A stretch of DNA of 64,000 bases, from positions 15,676,193-15,740,192 of the forward strand of contig NC_091012.1 in the NCBI RefSeq assembly GCF_041146395.1, given 5' to 3'. Position numbers and translations under genes: made by a program. The stretch is from Eulemur rufifrons. Lineage: Eukaryota; Chordata; Mammalia; Primates; Lemuridae. The notes below the pieces were generated by a model. The model ran no database searches, was not told where the DNA came from, and worked only from the letters and a program-made list of their open reading frames with translations. Below are positions 9,706-22,659 of the stretch, piece by piece. Every line of letters starts with the position of its first letter. Within the stretch, counting starts at the first letter, position 1.

Positions 9706-11400
9706 TGAGGTCTGTCTGCGTGTTCTGTGATGGGGGGGGGTGTGTGGGAAGGGAGGGGGTGGGTCCTGTGGGGTTGGCGTCAGACCATCTGGTCCACGGG
9801 GAGCCAGATACGGAGGATAAACACTGGGGCAGGGCTGAGCACTGGACACAAACTTCCTCAACAATGTGACACGGCTTCTTGTGAGGTTTCTTGCTTCGTG
9901 GGAGCCTGGTAACACTTAAACCAAGTACCAAGAACTGGAGTCTACCTACCTATGTGTGATTGCTAACATAACTATTGTAAACCAGTAGCATTGTTTAAAT
10001 CATTCCTTCAAGAGAAAAAAATATATATATGTATATACAATTAAGGAAAGAGAAAAAATTCAAAGCAGAGTAGAACTCGTCTACTTGATTGAAGATGTTG
10101 ATTTTTACAACAGAGGAGAGGTAGTACATTTCACATTTCCATAGGGTGGAAACACAGTTCTCTTCTAACACACATATATAATCATTTATTTTAGCAACCA
10201 ACATGTTTACTGTTGAAGCACAGTTTAGAGGCAAAAGGAGAAAGGGAATTATCACTTTAAAAGGAATGAAAGAGACTATCATCGTGATTCCATTTCCAGT
10301 TATTAATAACTGATAGAGTAATGTATGTCCTTTAATCTTATCATGACTAGCATCTGAAACTTTTATGTCCTTATGCAGATATGACATAAGGAGGGCTTGA
10401 GGTGGAAAGCACTCATTCTACAAGCCTTTTCCACTTGTTTCTACTCATTTCAACGATAGGTTGAAAGATGTCCTAGTTACTGCCAGTTTTGAAGAAATGG
10501 TAGCCTCATTTGTGAAATAGTATATGGGTTATGCTGCATCCCTTCCCTTGGTGAAGTCAGGGATTCCATTCATTAACCAGGGAATGGATTTCAGAGCTTG
10601 TGTATTTAACTTATAACCGCCTCCCATGAAACTCTGTAAAACCTAGGACACTGCACCACAGAAACAGGCTGTTAGCACACGCCATAAACACTGTCTTATG
10701 CAGTATCTCATATTCCTTGTATATTTCTTATATGGAGATGCCAATGATCTAACGAGCATGCTGGGTAGAACGGAAAGCCTGTTTACTTGCAACGTCTGCA
10801 CTAACCCTGAACAGTAAGTATTTGTATGTTATCGATGGGGAACAAGTAAGTCAGAAGAACAAATTCCTCTTCTCTTTTAGGGAAGTGCTTTGGCCATGGT
10901 TGTGCATTTCTTTCCAAAGGTAAATTAGTGAACTTTCTGCTACGTTTTTTTTTTTTTTCTTTTTCATAATGAAGACTTAAAAACTGAAATAAACTGGGTT
11001 GTTTCTGTGGACAATTTTTGGACAGGTGTACATTAGGGAGCAATTTTGCAGAGTGTGTTTAAAAATCAATTTTAGGGATTAATTGTGATAGGGGCACCTT
11101 ACTTTCATGCAATGACATTTCCATTAAAACTCTGTATGTCAAAACAGTATATGACAATTCTTTTGGTATGTAAAACATTATACATGGTTCTTGATGTCAT
11201 TTGATACGTTTCTCTCTTTATTGTGGTCACATAAGAAAACCAAATAATACTCAATTTAAATGTGCTCTTCCCTTTTCTCCAGTGTAAAATATCCTATTGA
11301 AAATATTAAGGTATTTTTATTAATAATAACTGTCTGGCGTATGATATCTCCTAGATGAAATTATTTTCTAAAATGATTTTTAGCATATTAAATTTGGTAA
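9706..11400. other. No gene recognised
   Basis: AT-rich intergenic sequence with a short TA-rich run (about 10017-10040) and a T-run at 10946-10960. The 130-codon minus-strand open frame at 9995-10387 has hydrophobic, low-complexity content and no family resemblance. Confidence 0.5.
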
Positions 11401-11404
11401 CTTG

Positions 11405-12270
11405 AAAACATATTTCTTTTATTTTTTTTTTCAAACTGTTAGGCGGGGTGCAAATGTTTTTGTTACATGGATACCTTGTATAATGCTTAAGTCAGGGCTT
11501 GTAGTGTGCCCATCACAACAGTGTTCGTTACACCCAACAGGTCACATTTTACCCCTCACCCCCTCCCAACCTCCCCCCTTCTTGGTGTCCAATGTCCTTT
11601 CCATCTCTCTGTGCCTGTGTGTGCCCATTGTTTAGATCCCAAATTTTAGAGAGTACATGTGGTGTTTGTTTTTCCGTTAAGATACTTCACGTACGTTAAT
11701 GGCCTCCAGCTCCGTCCAAGTTGCTGCAAAAGACATTACTTCATTCCTTTTGTGGCTGAGTAGTACTCCATGGCGTCTATAAACCACATTTTCTTTAACC
11801 GCTCGTGAATTGGAATGGGCACTTAGGTTGATTCCATATCGTTGCAATTGTACTGCAATAAACATTCGAGTGCAGGTGTCTTTTTGATAAAATGATTTCT
11901 TTTCCTTTGGGTAGAGACCCAGGAGTGGGATTTCTGGGTCAAACGGTAAGTCTACATTTATTTCTTTGAGGAATCTCCCTACTGTTTCCATTGAGGTTGT
12001 ACTAATTTGCAGTCCCACCGAAAGTGTATGAGCATTCCTTTTTCTGCATCCATGCCAACATCTATTGTTTTCTACCTGTTTAATAATGGCCCTTCTGAAG
12101 GGCCAAGGTGGTGTCTAGTTGTGGTTTTCATTTCCGTGAGGATTATTGACGTTGAACATTTTGTCATATGTTTGCTTGTCATTCGTCTATCCTCTTTTGA
12201 AAAACTTCTGTTCATGTTCAACACCTTTTCACTGGTGTTGTTTTCTTCTTGTGGATTCGTTTGAATTCTT
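11405..12270 (-). mobile_element. L1 LINE 3' fragment
   Basis: Antisense 3' UTR and end of ORF2. Degraded ORF2 C-terminal motifs can be read on the minus strand (for example DPEIPLLGLYPKEKKSFYQK). It is 5'-truncated near 12270 and noticeably older than the full-length L1 in this window. Confidence 0.85.
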
Positions 12271-12289
12271 TAGTGGGTGAATATCTGGA

Positions 12290-12520
12290 ACTTTCTCAAC
12301 TTCTATGGCTGAAACTGTATGTCCCTTGCTCCTTGCTTTCCCACTTACCCCTCACCCAGCCCCTGGCAGTCCCCATTCTACTTTCTGCTTGTATGAATTT
12401 GACTATTTTATTACCTCATTAAAGTGGAAGCATGCAGTATGTCTCCTTCTGGACCGACTATCGGTTTGTTTCACCTAGCACCATATTGTCTAATCCAGCC
12501 ACGATGGAGGAGTGTTTTTT
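12290..12520 (-). mobile_element. Older L1 3'-end fragment
   Basis: Contains the antisense L1 3'-end pattern: a Pro-rich CCCAGCCCC stretch, then the TATGAATTTGACTA and GCATGCAGTATGT blocks seen in old mammalian L1 tails. Confidence 0.6.
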
Positions 12521-15240
12521 GACAGTTCCACAACCTGAGAGGTTCTTGAAACTTGTGAAACGTACACATTGCAGAGACGAATATAAAGGGCCCCATGTAT
12601 TGATCACCTAGCTCCAACAACTGTCCAAAGGCAGCTCAATCTGTTTTATGTATTGCCTTCTCCAAATCTGATGTGGTGCCCGGGCCCACTCGATTATTTT
12701 AAAGCAAATACTTGACTTTTTAAGTCAATTTGGCTTGCGTGTGTTTGACAATGTGCCTCAAGTCATATAGTTTTCAATATTATTTTTTTGTAATTACAAG
12801 GGTGATCCAAGATTGTGTAAAACATATTCCAACCTTATAGGGGCACGTGATGCAGAGGGTAACAGTCTCTGTCACCTCACTGATAACTTTATCAGCAATT
12901 TAATATATGCTATCAGTGGGTCCCTTTCCCCCAGTCTGCATGCTAACATGCACCTCGAGACCACATGAGGGAGCTTATGTTGCTCTCTAGCCTTGTTCAC
13001 TTAACCGTGCAGCCAGATGATGATTCCATCACAGGACTGACAGTAAGAATAAACTAAGCCCATAGGCATGTCTACACCTTCGGTGCTTGAGACAGCACTA
13101 GCAGTCCTCCCCATTCAGGAATCTCATGCATAAACCCTTACCTGCCGGTCGGTTGTCCTTCCTCTTTATACCTGATGTGACTGAAATTCAGGTAGCTCCA
13201 CGATCACCTTTACAAAGTCTTAATTTTGAGGAGCAACAATGAGGCACTATAAGGTAAAGGTAGGTATTGAAATTAATATTTCACTTAAGCCTGTTTCAAA
13301 TGATTCAGAAAGACAATACTGCACTGTTGGTATTTTCAAAAACCCTTGCCCTGGATTTAGTATTAAGTTTACCTCTTCCCCCTTTTTATTCATTTTATAT
13401 GTTCATACCATTGTGTGATTAGACTCTTCATTTTCTTATCCCACAGATGTTATTATGGCACTTCCCACTATGCACGATCCTATCATTCCTTAGAAGTAAA
13501 TGATCCCATTTTCCTCACGAAAAATTAAACATATCAGTTGGTACCTTTTGCGGGTCAAAATTTATCTGCTACGTTAGACATTTAAACAAACAACTGCGCA
13601 CAATATTCTGCACTTGAGACTTGTCACTCAAGGTCAGGACAGAGAGTTGCTAATTTGCATATTTTGTAGACTACAGTGAGGCGGAGATCCTCACCTTGAG
13701 GAGTGTTTTTACTGTCTGCTTTGTTGGGGACCTTTCGGTATTTTGATAGAAGTTGGTTCTTAGGAGGTCACTGTCTTCAACTCAAGCTAAGCATAGTAGG
13801 AAATCTCAGGAAGACACAAGCCATTCTGAGGTCACAGGCCTGGCTCGGTGACTCCCGGCTTCATGGCCTTTGTGTGAGGAGGAAGACTGGGGAGACAGGA
13901 GCCCGATGCCTCCCATTTCTGCCGCACTGACCCTCAGGATGGTCCTGTGACCTAGGTAGTGTCATCACTGTGTTTCACAATGAAATGAGAACAAATCTGT
14001 TTTAAGGGACACAGACGTAGGAATTGAGGGTTCCAGATTGGGAAGCCTTACTACCTAATTGGTGTCAATGTGTTTTGGATGAGCAGCACTGAGAGGATCC
14101 TCATTGATCTGGGCAAAAATGCTACTGGCTGCCTGGTTCAACCTGACGTCTCAGAACATTTGTAGTCTGGGTGCAATAAAGGGGCTGTGTGCACAGACGC
14201 CAGGGCAGCCTTGATCTCCTCTCACTGCTTAGACAGGGATGAAGGTGTTTTGCAGCTTCAAACGGATAAGCTTTATTTAGATATCTGCACAAAACTAGTA
14301 ACCTGGCCATTCAAATGTTGACGGATTTTGACACAGTAAATTCTGCATAGAAGAAATCTCATGGGTATTTGTTAGCTGGTCACCAGCGTAAAATTTCAGG
14401 TGTATAAAAATTGGAGACAAAGCTCGGTGGCACTATATCACCTTCGCGTAGCCCTAGGCCCTGTGAGAGTTTGAAGAGCACAGCCCTGCTCTGGATTCTC
14501 CTTTAGGCCATGAGCTATAGCGTACCCTTCCTCAGGTCCCCAGTGTGTTGCGTGATAGATGCAATGTGACAACATCATGCTTTCTGCTGTATCCCCTGGG
14601 GCCCCAGTGTCATGTCACCTTCAGTCCATGTAGGATTAAGGATCCTTCTGCCATGAAAGAGCTATAGGCCGTCACCAACCACTGTGTTTGCAAAGCCTTC
14701 TTGCCTTCACACCCCAATGTCTGAGTTTGTCTCTGCTAAAGTCTCACACAATTGGGGGTAAGGCATTCTTTTAATTGAGGAGCCCTGGTGTCAAGAAAGG
14801 ACTTAATCCTCCCACACGGGGCTGCTAACTCCTCATCCAATGGATGGTTTTCCTCTGTGGTGCCATCACAGGATAAATGGTCAGCTGCCTGTGCGCCACA
14901 GACACTGAGAGACTGCGATGAGGGGAAGGTTGTGCTCACGGACACTGACTCCTTTGTATAGGGCAAGCATATATGATACATAATGAAATAATGAGAAAAC
15001 TCAGAGACCAACTAACATGTACTACATCCATCTTCAGTAAAAGAAATGTTGAATAAAATACAAAATAGTGATGGTTTTTATTCCTCAAAGGTAAAATAAT
15101 ATACTCGGGAGAATTAAGTGCACAGAAAACACCCTGGAGTATTTATTTCACGTCTGTACCTATTGGCAAAAGTTCTCAAATGAGGGACGTCTTAGGATTT
15201 TGACATCATACTGAAGACACATATTCCAACACATACTTTA
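12521..15240. other. No gene recognised
   Basis: Mixed-composition sequence without identified repeats or exons. The open frames at 13703-13930, 14122-14310 and 14736-15011 have no recognisable motifs or supporting splice pattern. Confidence 0.5.
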
Positions 15241-16236
15241 GATTAAGGGGAAAATCTTTTACAAAAGTCAGGAAGTAAATTGACCCTGAGAATTAAATAT
15301 TTATTCATGGTGGAGGCCTCAGTTCTTCCTATATAAGATGTCAGAGTTTGGAAAATAGAATATGAGTGCACTTGTTTTTAAAAATTTGGAAAAAAAATTT
15401 AAACGACATGAAGAGTGTGTTCAGGGGCCAGAATAAAAATTGTCAACATGCAGAAACTCGGGAGAAAGTCACTCCTCTTATCTAAGTGGGAGTGGATTTT
15501 TGAACAGCATGAAAGCAATTTGAGTAACTCAGCAAAAGATCACATTTAACTGACTCATTCATATCAAATTCGGAAGCAACTTCAGGCTCATTAAACGCAA
15601 GACGTACAATTGAAGATTGCATATTTCATGTGTAAAACCATCAATCACATTATAAAAGACAAAGGGAGAGAATTAATTTTTCTCATATTTAGATGATAGA
15701 AAAGCAACTCTGCATAAGCTAACTGAACATTACACTTTAAAAAAATTCTGTCTCTACAGAAAGTTATAAAATATTGAACCATAGGTCATTAGGCATATAC
15801 ACATTAATTAAATACTTTTACTTATGCTAGGGGCAGGTATGATTTATCAATTACAGTGGACACAAATCAATTAAATGAAATTTTGAATTTTTTTTGTGAA
15901 AGTGAAATTTTCACAAATCTATGCCTCACAAGTGACATTTATATATCTTATTCTGTGGCCTTAATGATTTTTGGCAGTGTAACTTCTTCTGGGGCACAAA
16001 CTTGGATAGCCTTTATTAAGTCCTGTAAATCCGCAGAACATATTTCCTCTGGAGTTTTATGGCATTAGAATCGGTTTTGTAACTTACTAATTTTGCACAA
16101 AAGAGTGTACATAGAATAGATTTTATCTTCTTTAACGTTTTTCTTAAGGAAGAACAGTGTATCCTTCCATACTTGTGATTTCTGCCATTTGAGACTGACA
16201 CAGATCCACTGAGGCCAAATGTAAAGGTGAATCATC

Positions 16237-16242
16237 TTTATT
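16237..16242 (-). terminator. Poly(A) signal of 3' XLR/SYCP3-like exons
   Basis: AATAAA on the minus strand (GCAATAAAGATG), 276 nt after the stop codon of the terminal exon. This is a reasonable 3' UTR length for the family. Confidence 0.55.
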
Positions 16243-16793
16243 GCTAAAAGCTAGTTGACAGTGCTAGGGAAACAAAGTCCCCAACGCTATCAAGAGGCTG
16301 AAATCCTGAAGCATACAACTTTGGAACATCTGCTATTCACAGAACTCTTTAGGTTTTACTTGAATTTTAACAGAAATGGGGTCTGGCGCTGAACAAACAC
16401 ATGAACAAAGAACCTGTAGTAATTGAAACTAGACTTTTTAGGCCACATTGGCTTCATGTAGCTCATTTTATGACTGTATCCTATCACACAGGTTCAGCTT
16501 CGTTTTTCAAAGTGTCATCAGAATAACAGGGACTGTAGAATCATATGAACACTGGCCACTTCTTCCCACTGCTGTTACAGGAAGAAATATTAATCATTTG
16601 TTTCGTCTTTATGTACTATGAAAAATTCAGCCAATACAATAGCTTAGTGCTTAATCAATCCTTAGTTTTGAGTTTCAGATACATTACTTACAGTTTCCAT
16701 CATCAGTTTTGTTTGCAACGTGGCAAATTCTTTTCTAAGTTCACTTCCTTCACCAATAAGATTTCCATGATCCTCCTCCAGGTCCTCGACACT
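16237..16793 (-). CDS. XLR/SYCP3-family gene, two 3' coding exons and 3' UTR
   Basis: On the minus strand a 102-nt exon (16692-16793; acceptor TTGTTTTAG, donor GTAAGT) encodes 34 residues, including SVEDLEEDHGNLI and LQTKLMMET. It matches the SYCP3 segment S-M-E-E-L-E-x-x-H-D-N-L-L through K-I-M-M-E-T. The intron is 120 bp. The terminal exon starts at 16571 after CCTGTAACAG, reads QWEEVASVHMILQSLLF and stops at 16518-16520. That matches the SYCP3 C-terminus (Q-E-I-A-S-V, L-Q-S-M-L-F). A poly(A) signal lies 276 nt beyond the stop. No lesion is visible. Upstream exons should lie at higher coordinates, but L1 insertions begin at about 17.75 kb and none were found up to the window end, so the gene is either long-introned or a 3' fragment. 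SYCP3-type proteins form coiled-coil assemblies on meiotic chromosome axes; XLR members are X-linked and germline-expressed. Confidence 0.7.
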
Positions 16794-16799
16794 CTAAAA

Positions 16800-17754
16800 C
16801 AACAAGCCTAGTTCACTTCTAAACCACCACGTTTCATTACGTTATAAATACGTACAGACACATTCCAAAAGAAGTACAGTTTAAACTTCAAATGATGGTC
16901 ATTATTTATTCCAAATAAAACACATACTGAGTACTGCATGAACACCAAAATACCCACTGCATAAACATAGAAATGAGTGACTTGAGCAAAATATTAGTAT
17001 AATAGGAGGTACAACACTAACACACCTTACATGAAACAATAAGACAATGAACTTTTGAGGCCAAGGTGGAGCAAAGAACAGAACAAGAGCTAAGTTCCCT
17101 ATCGATCCATGCCATAATGGTTAAATCCCTGAGTAAGTTTCCAAAACACCGGGTATTAAAATATTTATCATCCCTAATGGTCAACAGAACATGATTTCCT
17201 TAAAGGCAATATTCTGACCAGTAGTACGACCTCTTCAAGTTATTAAAAAAAAATTGGTGATTTTAATCATTACTCCTCATGCCACAGACAGTGAAATAGT
17301 GCATCCTACATAAAACAAAGTGTGTCGAGTGCTGTGATGGGATTAAAAGATAAATACACAATCTCTTCCCTATTCCGGGGACAGGAGCAAACACATAAAT
17401 AGAAATCACAGAAAAGTTGCATAATAGGAATGGAAGGTCAACTTGCTGGAACTATGCAGTAAAAAAGTGGAGGTTAATAGCTGCTTAGTCGGAAAAGGCA
17501 TGAGATTTCGACAGGAGAAGAAAAACGAGTCGTAGCTACTGTGGAGGAAGAGCACAGGAAATCATGGGGTGATGGCGAGCTGCGACAGAGAGCGATGTCT
17601 ACCTGGGGGACGAAAGAAAGAACACAGCCAATGAAGTTTCAAAAGGGGTCATCTAACGGCGGCCGGGGGGAGCTGGTCTGTGAATATCTAAGAATTCAGG
17701 AGGGGAAGCTACTGGCAGGCTGGGAAGAGTCAAGGGTTATATGTTAGGAAGATA
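16800..17754. other. No gene recognised
   Basis: Sequence immediately 5' of the minus-strand XLR-like 3' exons. I read the reverse strand here for the preceding coiled-coil exon and did not find it. Confidence 0.45.
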
Positions 17755-18465
17755 AACTAAAAACGGAGCTATCCTATGACCCAGCCATCCCACTGCTAGG
17801 CATGTATCCAAAGAAAGGAAATCAGTATGTGGAAAAGATCCCTGCACTCCCGCACTGACTGCAGCCCTAGTCACAATAGCTGGGATTTGGGATCAACCAA
17901 AGTGTCCATCAACTGATGAATGGATAAAGGAAATGTGGTACACACACACAATGGAATATTATTCAGCCATAAAAACAATGAAATCCTGCCATTTGCAGCC
18001 AGACGGATGGAACTGGAGGACGTTATGTTAAGTGAAATAAGCCAAGCAGTGAAAGACAGACTTCCCATGTTCTGACTCCCACGTGGGAGCTAAACATTAA
18101 AACCATTGCTCTCATCGTGCTAGAGAGTAGAATGGTAGTGCTACAGGCTAGGAAGTGTAGCAGAGAGTGGGGATACAGTGGGAATGGCTAACGGGTGGAA
18201 ATATATAGCTAGACAGAATGCACAAGATCTAACATAAGACAGCACAACAGGGTGACTGCAGTCAACAAGTTATGGTGTACTTTAAATTTACTAGAAGGGT
18301 GAAATTGGAATGCTCCTAACACAGAGAAACGAGAAATGCTTGAGGTGACGGGTTGTCCAGTCACCCTGATTTGATGACTGCACACTGCATGCCTCTATGA
18401 AGACATCACATGTACCTCATAAATAGAGACGACTATTAGGTACTCATAAAAAAATTAAAAGCAAT
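17755..18465 (+). mobile_element. L1 LINE 3' fragment
   Basis: Sense-strand end of ORF2 (CCAGCCATCCCACTGCTAGG; ATTATTCAGCCATAAAAAC) followed by the 3' UTR. It ends in an A-rich tail near 18465. Confidence 0.85.
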
Positions 18466-18723
18466 TTGTCATCACATCAGTAATACTGCAGTACGGCAAT
18501 ACTACTGCAATACTGCAATAATACAAGCAAATATGCCACGAAATACTCAGGAAAACAATTTGAAATAAAAGAAATACTCATTCCTTACAATTGGGTCCTT
18601 GCTCTTTGAGAAACATTGGCAGGAGACAGACAATGCAGTCACATGTAGCAATGACCTACACCTCCCGCGTTCATCTATAGCTACTCTGGTACAAAACTCA
18701 CTGTGGAACAAAGAGCCGTGAAG

Positions 18724-19562
18724 ACCCTTAGTAAACTATTAGAATTCTAGAAGAAAACGGAGGAAATACTCTTACAGACATTGGCCTAGGCAAAGAATTT
18801 ATGAGGAAGACCCCTAAGGCCATCACAGCAACAATAAAATAAATGAATGGGACCTGATCAAATTAAAAAGCTTCTGCACAGCCAAAGAAACAGTCATGAG
18901 AGTAAACAGACAACCTACAGAATGGGAAAAAATTTTCGCATACTGCACATCAGATAAAGGACTGATAACAAGAATCTATTTAGAACTCAGGAAAATCAGC
19001 AAGAAAAAGTCAAAAAACCCTATCAAAAAGTGTGCAAATGACATGAGTAGAAATTTTTCAAAAGAACATATAAGAATGGCTAACAAACATATGAAAAAAT
19101 GTTCTCCAGCTCTAATCATCAGGAAAATGCAAATCAAAACCACAATGAGATATCACTTAACTCCAGTGAGAATGGCCTTTATCAAAAAGTCCCAAAACAA
19201 TACATGTCGGCATGAATGCAGAGAGACAGGAACACTCATACACTGCTGGTGGGACTGCAAACTAGTGCAACCCCTGTGGAAAACAATATGGAGATACCTC
19301 AAACAGATTCAAGTAGACCTACCATTCAATCCAGCAATCCCATTATTGGGCATCTACCCAGAAGAACGAAAGTCATTCTATAAAAAAGACACCTGCACCC
19401 GAATGTTTATAGCAGCCCAATTCACAATTGCAAAGATGTGGAAACAACCCAAATGCCCATCAGTTCATGAATGGACTAGCAAAATATGGTATATGTATAC
19501 CATGGAATATTACTCAGCTATAAGAAATAACGGAGATATGGCATCTCTTTGGTTCTCCTGGA
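18724..19562 (+). mobile_element. L1 LINE ORF2 fragment, 3' end missing
   Basis: A sense ORF2 C-terminal stretch with a 230-codon open frame (18896-19588) including the motifs [21 protein letters not shown] and [14 protein letters not shown]. It is close to the corresponding part of the full-length L1 at 22.7-29.0 kb. It stops abruptly at about 19562 without a 3' UTR or tail, so it was cut by rearrangement. Confidence 0.85.
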
Positions 19563-20356
19563 GAGTGCTTCCAATTTTTCACTATTAAAAATAAAGGTGC
19601 CGTGAACATTCATGTGTACTTTCAATCTATTTTTATCACTGTATTTGAAGTGAGTTTCGTACAGGCACCATATAGCTGGGTCATTTCTTTAAAATCCACT
19701 CTTCCCTTGCTATTTAGTTGGTGTAGTTAGACGATTTTCTGCACTTGAAAGCTCTTGTGCCACTTTTCTGGCCTCCATGTTTTCTGATAGGAATTCCCCT
19801 GTCATTTGAATTCTTATTTCCTTTAGGTAAGATGTCATTTCTCTTTCACTGATTTCAAAAATTTATCTTTGTCTTTAGTTTTCTGCCATTTTGAGTATGA
19901 CACATCTTGGTATGGATTTCTTTGGGTTTATCCTGTTTGGGATTCACTCGGTTTCTTTAATATGTGTGCTATATAAGTTTATGTCTTTTGCCCAATTAGG
20001 GAGGTTTTTAGGAATTTATTTTAATACATTTTCAATCCTAGTCTCTTTTGCTCTCCTTCTGGGATTCTGATAACAGAAATATCAGATCTTTTATTATAGC
20101 CCTATTGTCCCTCAGGCTTTACTTATTTTTTTCTATCTATCTTTTTTCTCTGATGTTCTGATTGGAATTTTTCCATTGCTCTATCTTCAGTTCGCTGATT
20201 CTGTCCTCTATTCTGTCCATTCTGCTGATTGGCACATCAATTAAGGTTTTTATTTCAGTTATTGTATATATTTTTCAGTTCTAAACTTTCCATTTGGTTC
20301 TTTTCTTATATCCTCTCTCTTTGCTGAGACTTCTGTTTTCATCTGCTTTGAATGTG
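19563..20356 (-). mobile_element. Old L1-type element, antisense, first part
   Basis: Resembles old mammalian L1 sequence in antisense orientation (for example TTTGGGTTTATCCTGTTTGG and TCTCCTTCTGGGATTCTGAT-like blocks). It is interrupted by a younger L1 and an Alu and resumes at 21744. Confidence 0.55.
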
Positions 20357-21417
20357 TTTATTATTATTTTTTTTTAATTTCAGCTTATTATGGGGCTACA
20401 AAAGTTCAGGTTATATATATTGCCCATGTACCGCCCATCCCCCTGAGTTAGAGCTTCAAGAGTGCCCATTCCCCAGATAGTGCGCATTGCATCATGTAGT
20501 TATACCCATTCCCCTTCCCCCACCCCCATCCCCAGGAGTCAGCGCATTCAAGAGTAACCATTCCCCAGACGGTGCGCAACTCACTCATCATGTAGGTATA
20601 CACCCATCCCATTCCCCCACCCACCACCTCAGTCTGATACCCAACTGGTGTCATTGCCAAATGTGCATTTAGGTGATGATCAGAGAAACCAATTTGCTGG
20701 TGAGTACATGTGGTGTTTATTTTTCCATTCTTGGGATACGTCACTTAATACAATGGGTTCCAACTCTCTCCGGGAGAACAAAAGAGACTCTATATCACCG
20801 TTATTTCTTATAGCTGAGTAATACTCCATGGTATACATATACCACAATTTACTAATCCATTCATGAATTGATGGGCATTTGGGTTGTTTCCACATCTGTG
20901 CAATTGTGAATTGTGCTGCTATAAACATTCAAGTACAGGTGTCTTTGTCATAGAATGACTTTTGTTCCTTTGGGTAGATGCCCAATAATGGGATTGGTGG
21001 ATCGAATGGTAGGTCTACTTGAATCTGTTTAAGGAACCTCCATAATGCTTTCCACAGGGGTTGCACTAGTTTGCAGTCCCACCAGCAGTATATGAGTGAT
21101 TCTGTCTCTCCACATCCACGCCAACATGTGTTGTTTTGGGACTTTTTGATAAAGGCCATTCTCACTGGAGTTAAGTGATATCTCATTGTGGTTTTGATTT
21201 GCATTTCCCTGATGATTAGGGATGTTGAGCATTTTTTCATATGTTTGTTAGCCATTCTTATATCTTTTTTTGAAAAATTTCTATTCATGTCATTTGCACA
21301 CTTTTGATAGGGTTGTTTGAGTTTTTCTTGCTGATTTTCCTGAGTTCTAAATAGATTCTTGTTATCAGTCCTTTATCTGATGTGCTTTTTGTGAGAGGTG
21401 AAAGCTCTGGGTCCTCA
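20357..21417 (-). mobile_element. L1 LINE, 5'-truncated
   Basis: Antisense insertion with a T-run at its left edge, a 3' UTR close to that of the full-length L1, and an ORF2 C-terminus (minus-strand peptides [13 protein letters not shown] and [13 protein letters not shown]). Compared with the full-length L1 an internal stretch of about 260 bp is missing near 21392. Short flanking AATGTGTT repeats suggest target-site duplication. Confidence 0.85.
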
Positions 21418-21445
21418 ATGTGTTCATAATTCCTCATTGAAGCAT

Positions 21446-21735
21446 ACTTTTTTTTTGAGACAGAGTCTTACTCTGTCACCCCAGCTAGAGTGCAGTCACA
21501 TCATTGTAGCTCACAGCAGCCTCAAACTCCTGGGCTCAAGCAATCCTCCTGCCTCAGCCTCCTGAATAGCTGGGACTACAGGCGTTTGCATGGTGCCTAG
21601 CTAATTTTTCTATTTTTCATAGTGACGGGGTCTTGTTCTTGCGCAGGCTGCTGTCAAACTGCTGACCTCAAGTAATTGCCCCACCTCAGCCTCCCAGAGT
21701 GCTAAGATTATAGGTGTCAGCCATTGCTCCCAGTC
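21446..21735 (-). mobile_element. Alu SINE
   Basis: Antisense Alu starting with a T-run and GAGACAGAGTCTTACTCTGT, ending in a degenerate copy of the Alu head. It is flanked by TGAAGCAT repeats at 21438-21445 and 21736-21743. Confidence 0.93.
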
Positions 21736-21743
21736 TGAAGCAT

Positions 21744-21853
21744 TCTTGTGATGGTTTATTTCTAATACTTTCAAATAATTCTAATATCTATGCCCTCGTC
21801 ATTGACTATTCTCATTCAAGTTGAGATTTTCCTGGTTCTTAGCATGATGAGTC

Positions 21854-21888
<35 letters not shown>

Positions 21889-22659
21889 GTATCATAGACA
21901 TTTTAGTTTTATACCATGAGGTTGGATCTTATTCAAACCTTCTGTTTTAACTAACTTCCTCTGACATTGCTTTAGCAGGGGAAGGGGCCCACTTCTTCAT
22001 ACTGCCACATGGGAGTGGAAGACCAGGTTCCTCACTTGGCCTCCATTGACACCCAAAAGGATTCTCTTTGTTACAGCTGGGCATTAGTGGGAGTTCCTAC
22101 TCCCTGCTAGGCCTCCCCTGAATATCTCCTTGGCTGCGAGGGGTAGGACTGCCTCATTGCTGATCCCACATGGAGCCTCTTCGTCTTTCCTGGCTGGTTG
22201 GGATGGAGCCACAGCTGCTTCTTTCGTTTGGCCAGAGGAGAGCAGTTATTGTCGAAAAGTTTTCTGCCTTACCAGGTTGCCCCTCTTCTGGTCCTTTGGC
22301 TAGAAACAGCAGGCTTTCATTGGGGCATTTTTATCTGTGCCTATTGGCATTTCCAAGTTGCTGCTTCTTTCTCTCCAAGTTTGGCACATAAGAGGCAAAG
22401 AAAAAACCCAGGGAACTCACTGCCATGTCATTCCTTGTGTCCTGAGTTCACCAGGGAGTTTGCTTTCTTCTTGCTACTACTCAGCGTCTTCTTATGCTTG
22501 TTTTATGTACAACGTCCAGGCTGTTTGGTTGTACTAAGCAGGAAGAATAGGGGAAAATGCATCTCCTCCATCTTCCTGCAGGCAGAAGTTGAGTCCTTAC
22601 AAAGAATTTTTAAACAGTAATAAACCCGAGTTTAAACTTTTGATTTTTATTAACACCTT
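21744..22659 (-). mobile_element. Old L1-type element, antisense, second part
   Basis: Continues the element at 19563-20356. It contains GAGATTTTCCTGGTTCTTAG and a long GC-richer stretch with repeated CCTCCATTGACACC-type motifs, as in the 5' part of old L1s. A (TA)n tract lies at about 21854-21889. Open frames around 22170-22620 are inside this element. Confidence 0.5.

Noticed and set aside
15270..15545. Possible plus-strand decayed XLR/SYCP3 exons (a V-W-K stretch near 15350 and M-Q-K-L near 15454)
   Set aside because: Only a few scattered residues match, there are stop codons, and no convincing splice sites were found. Could be chance.
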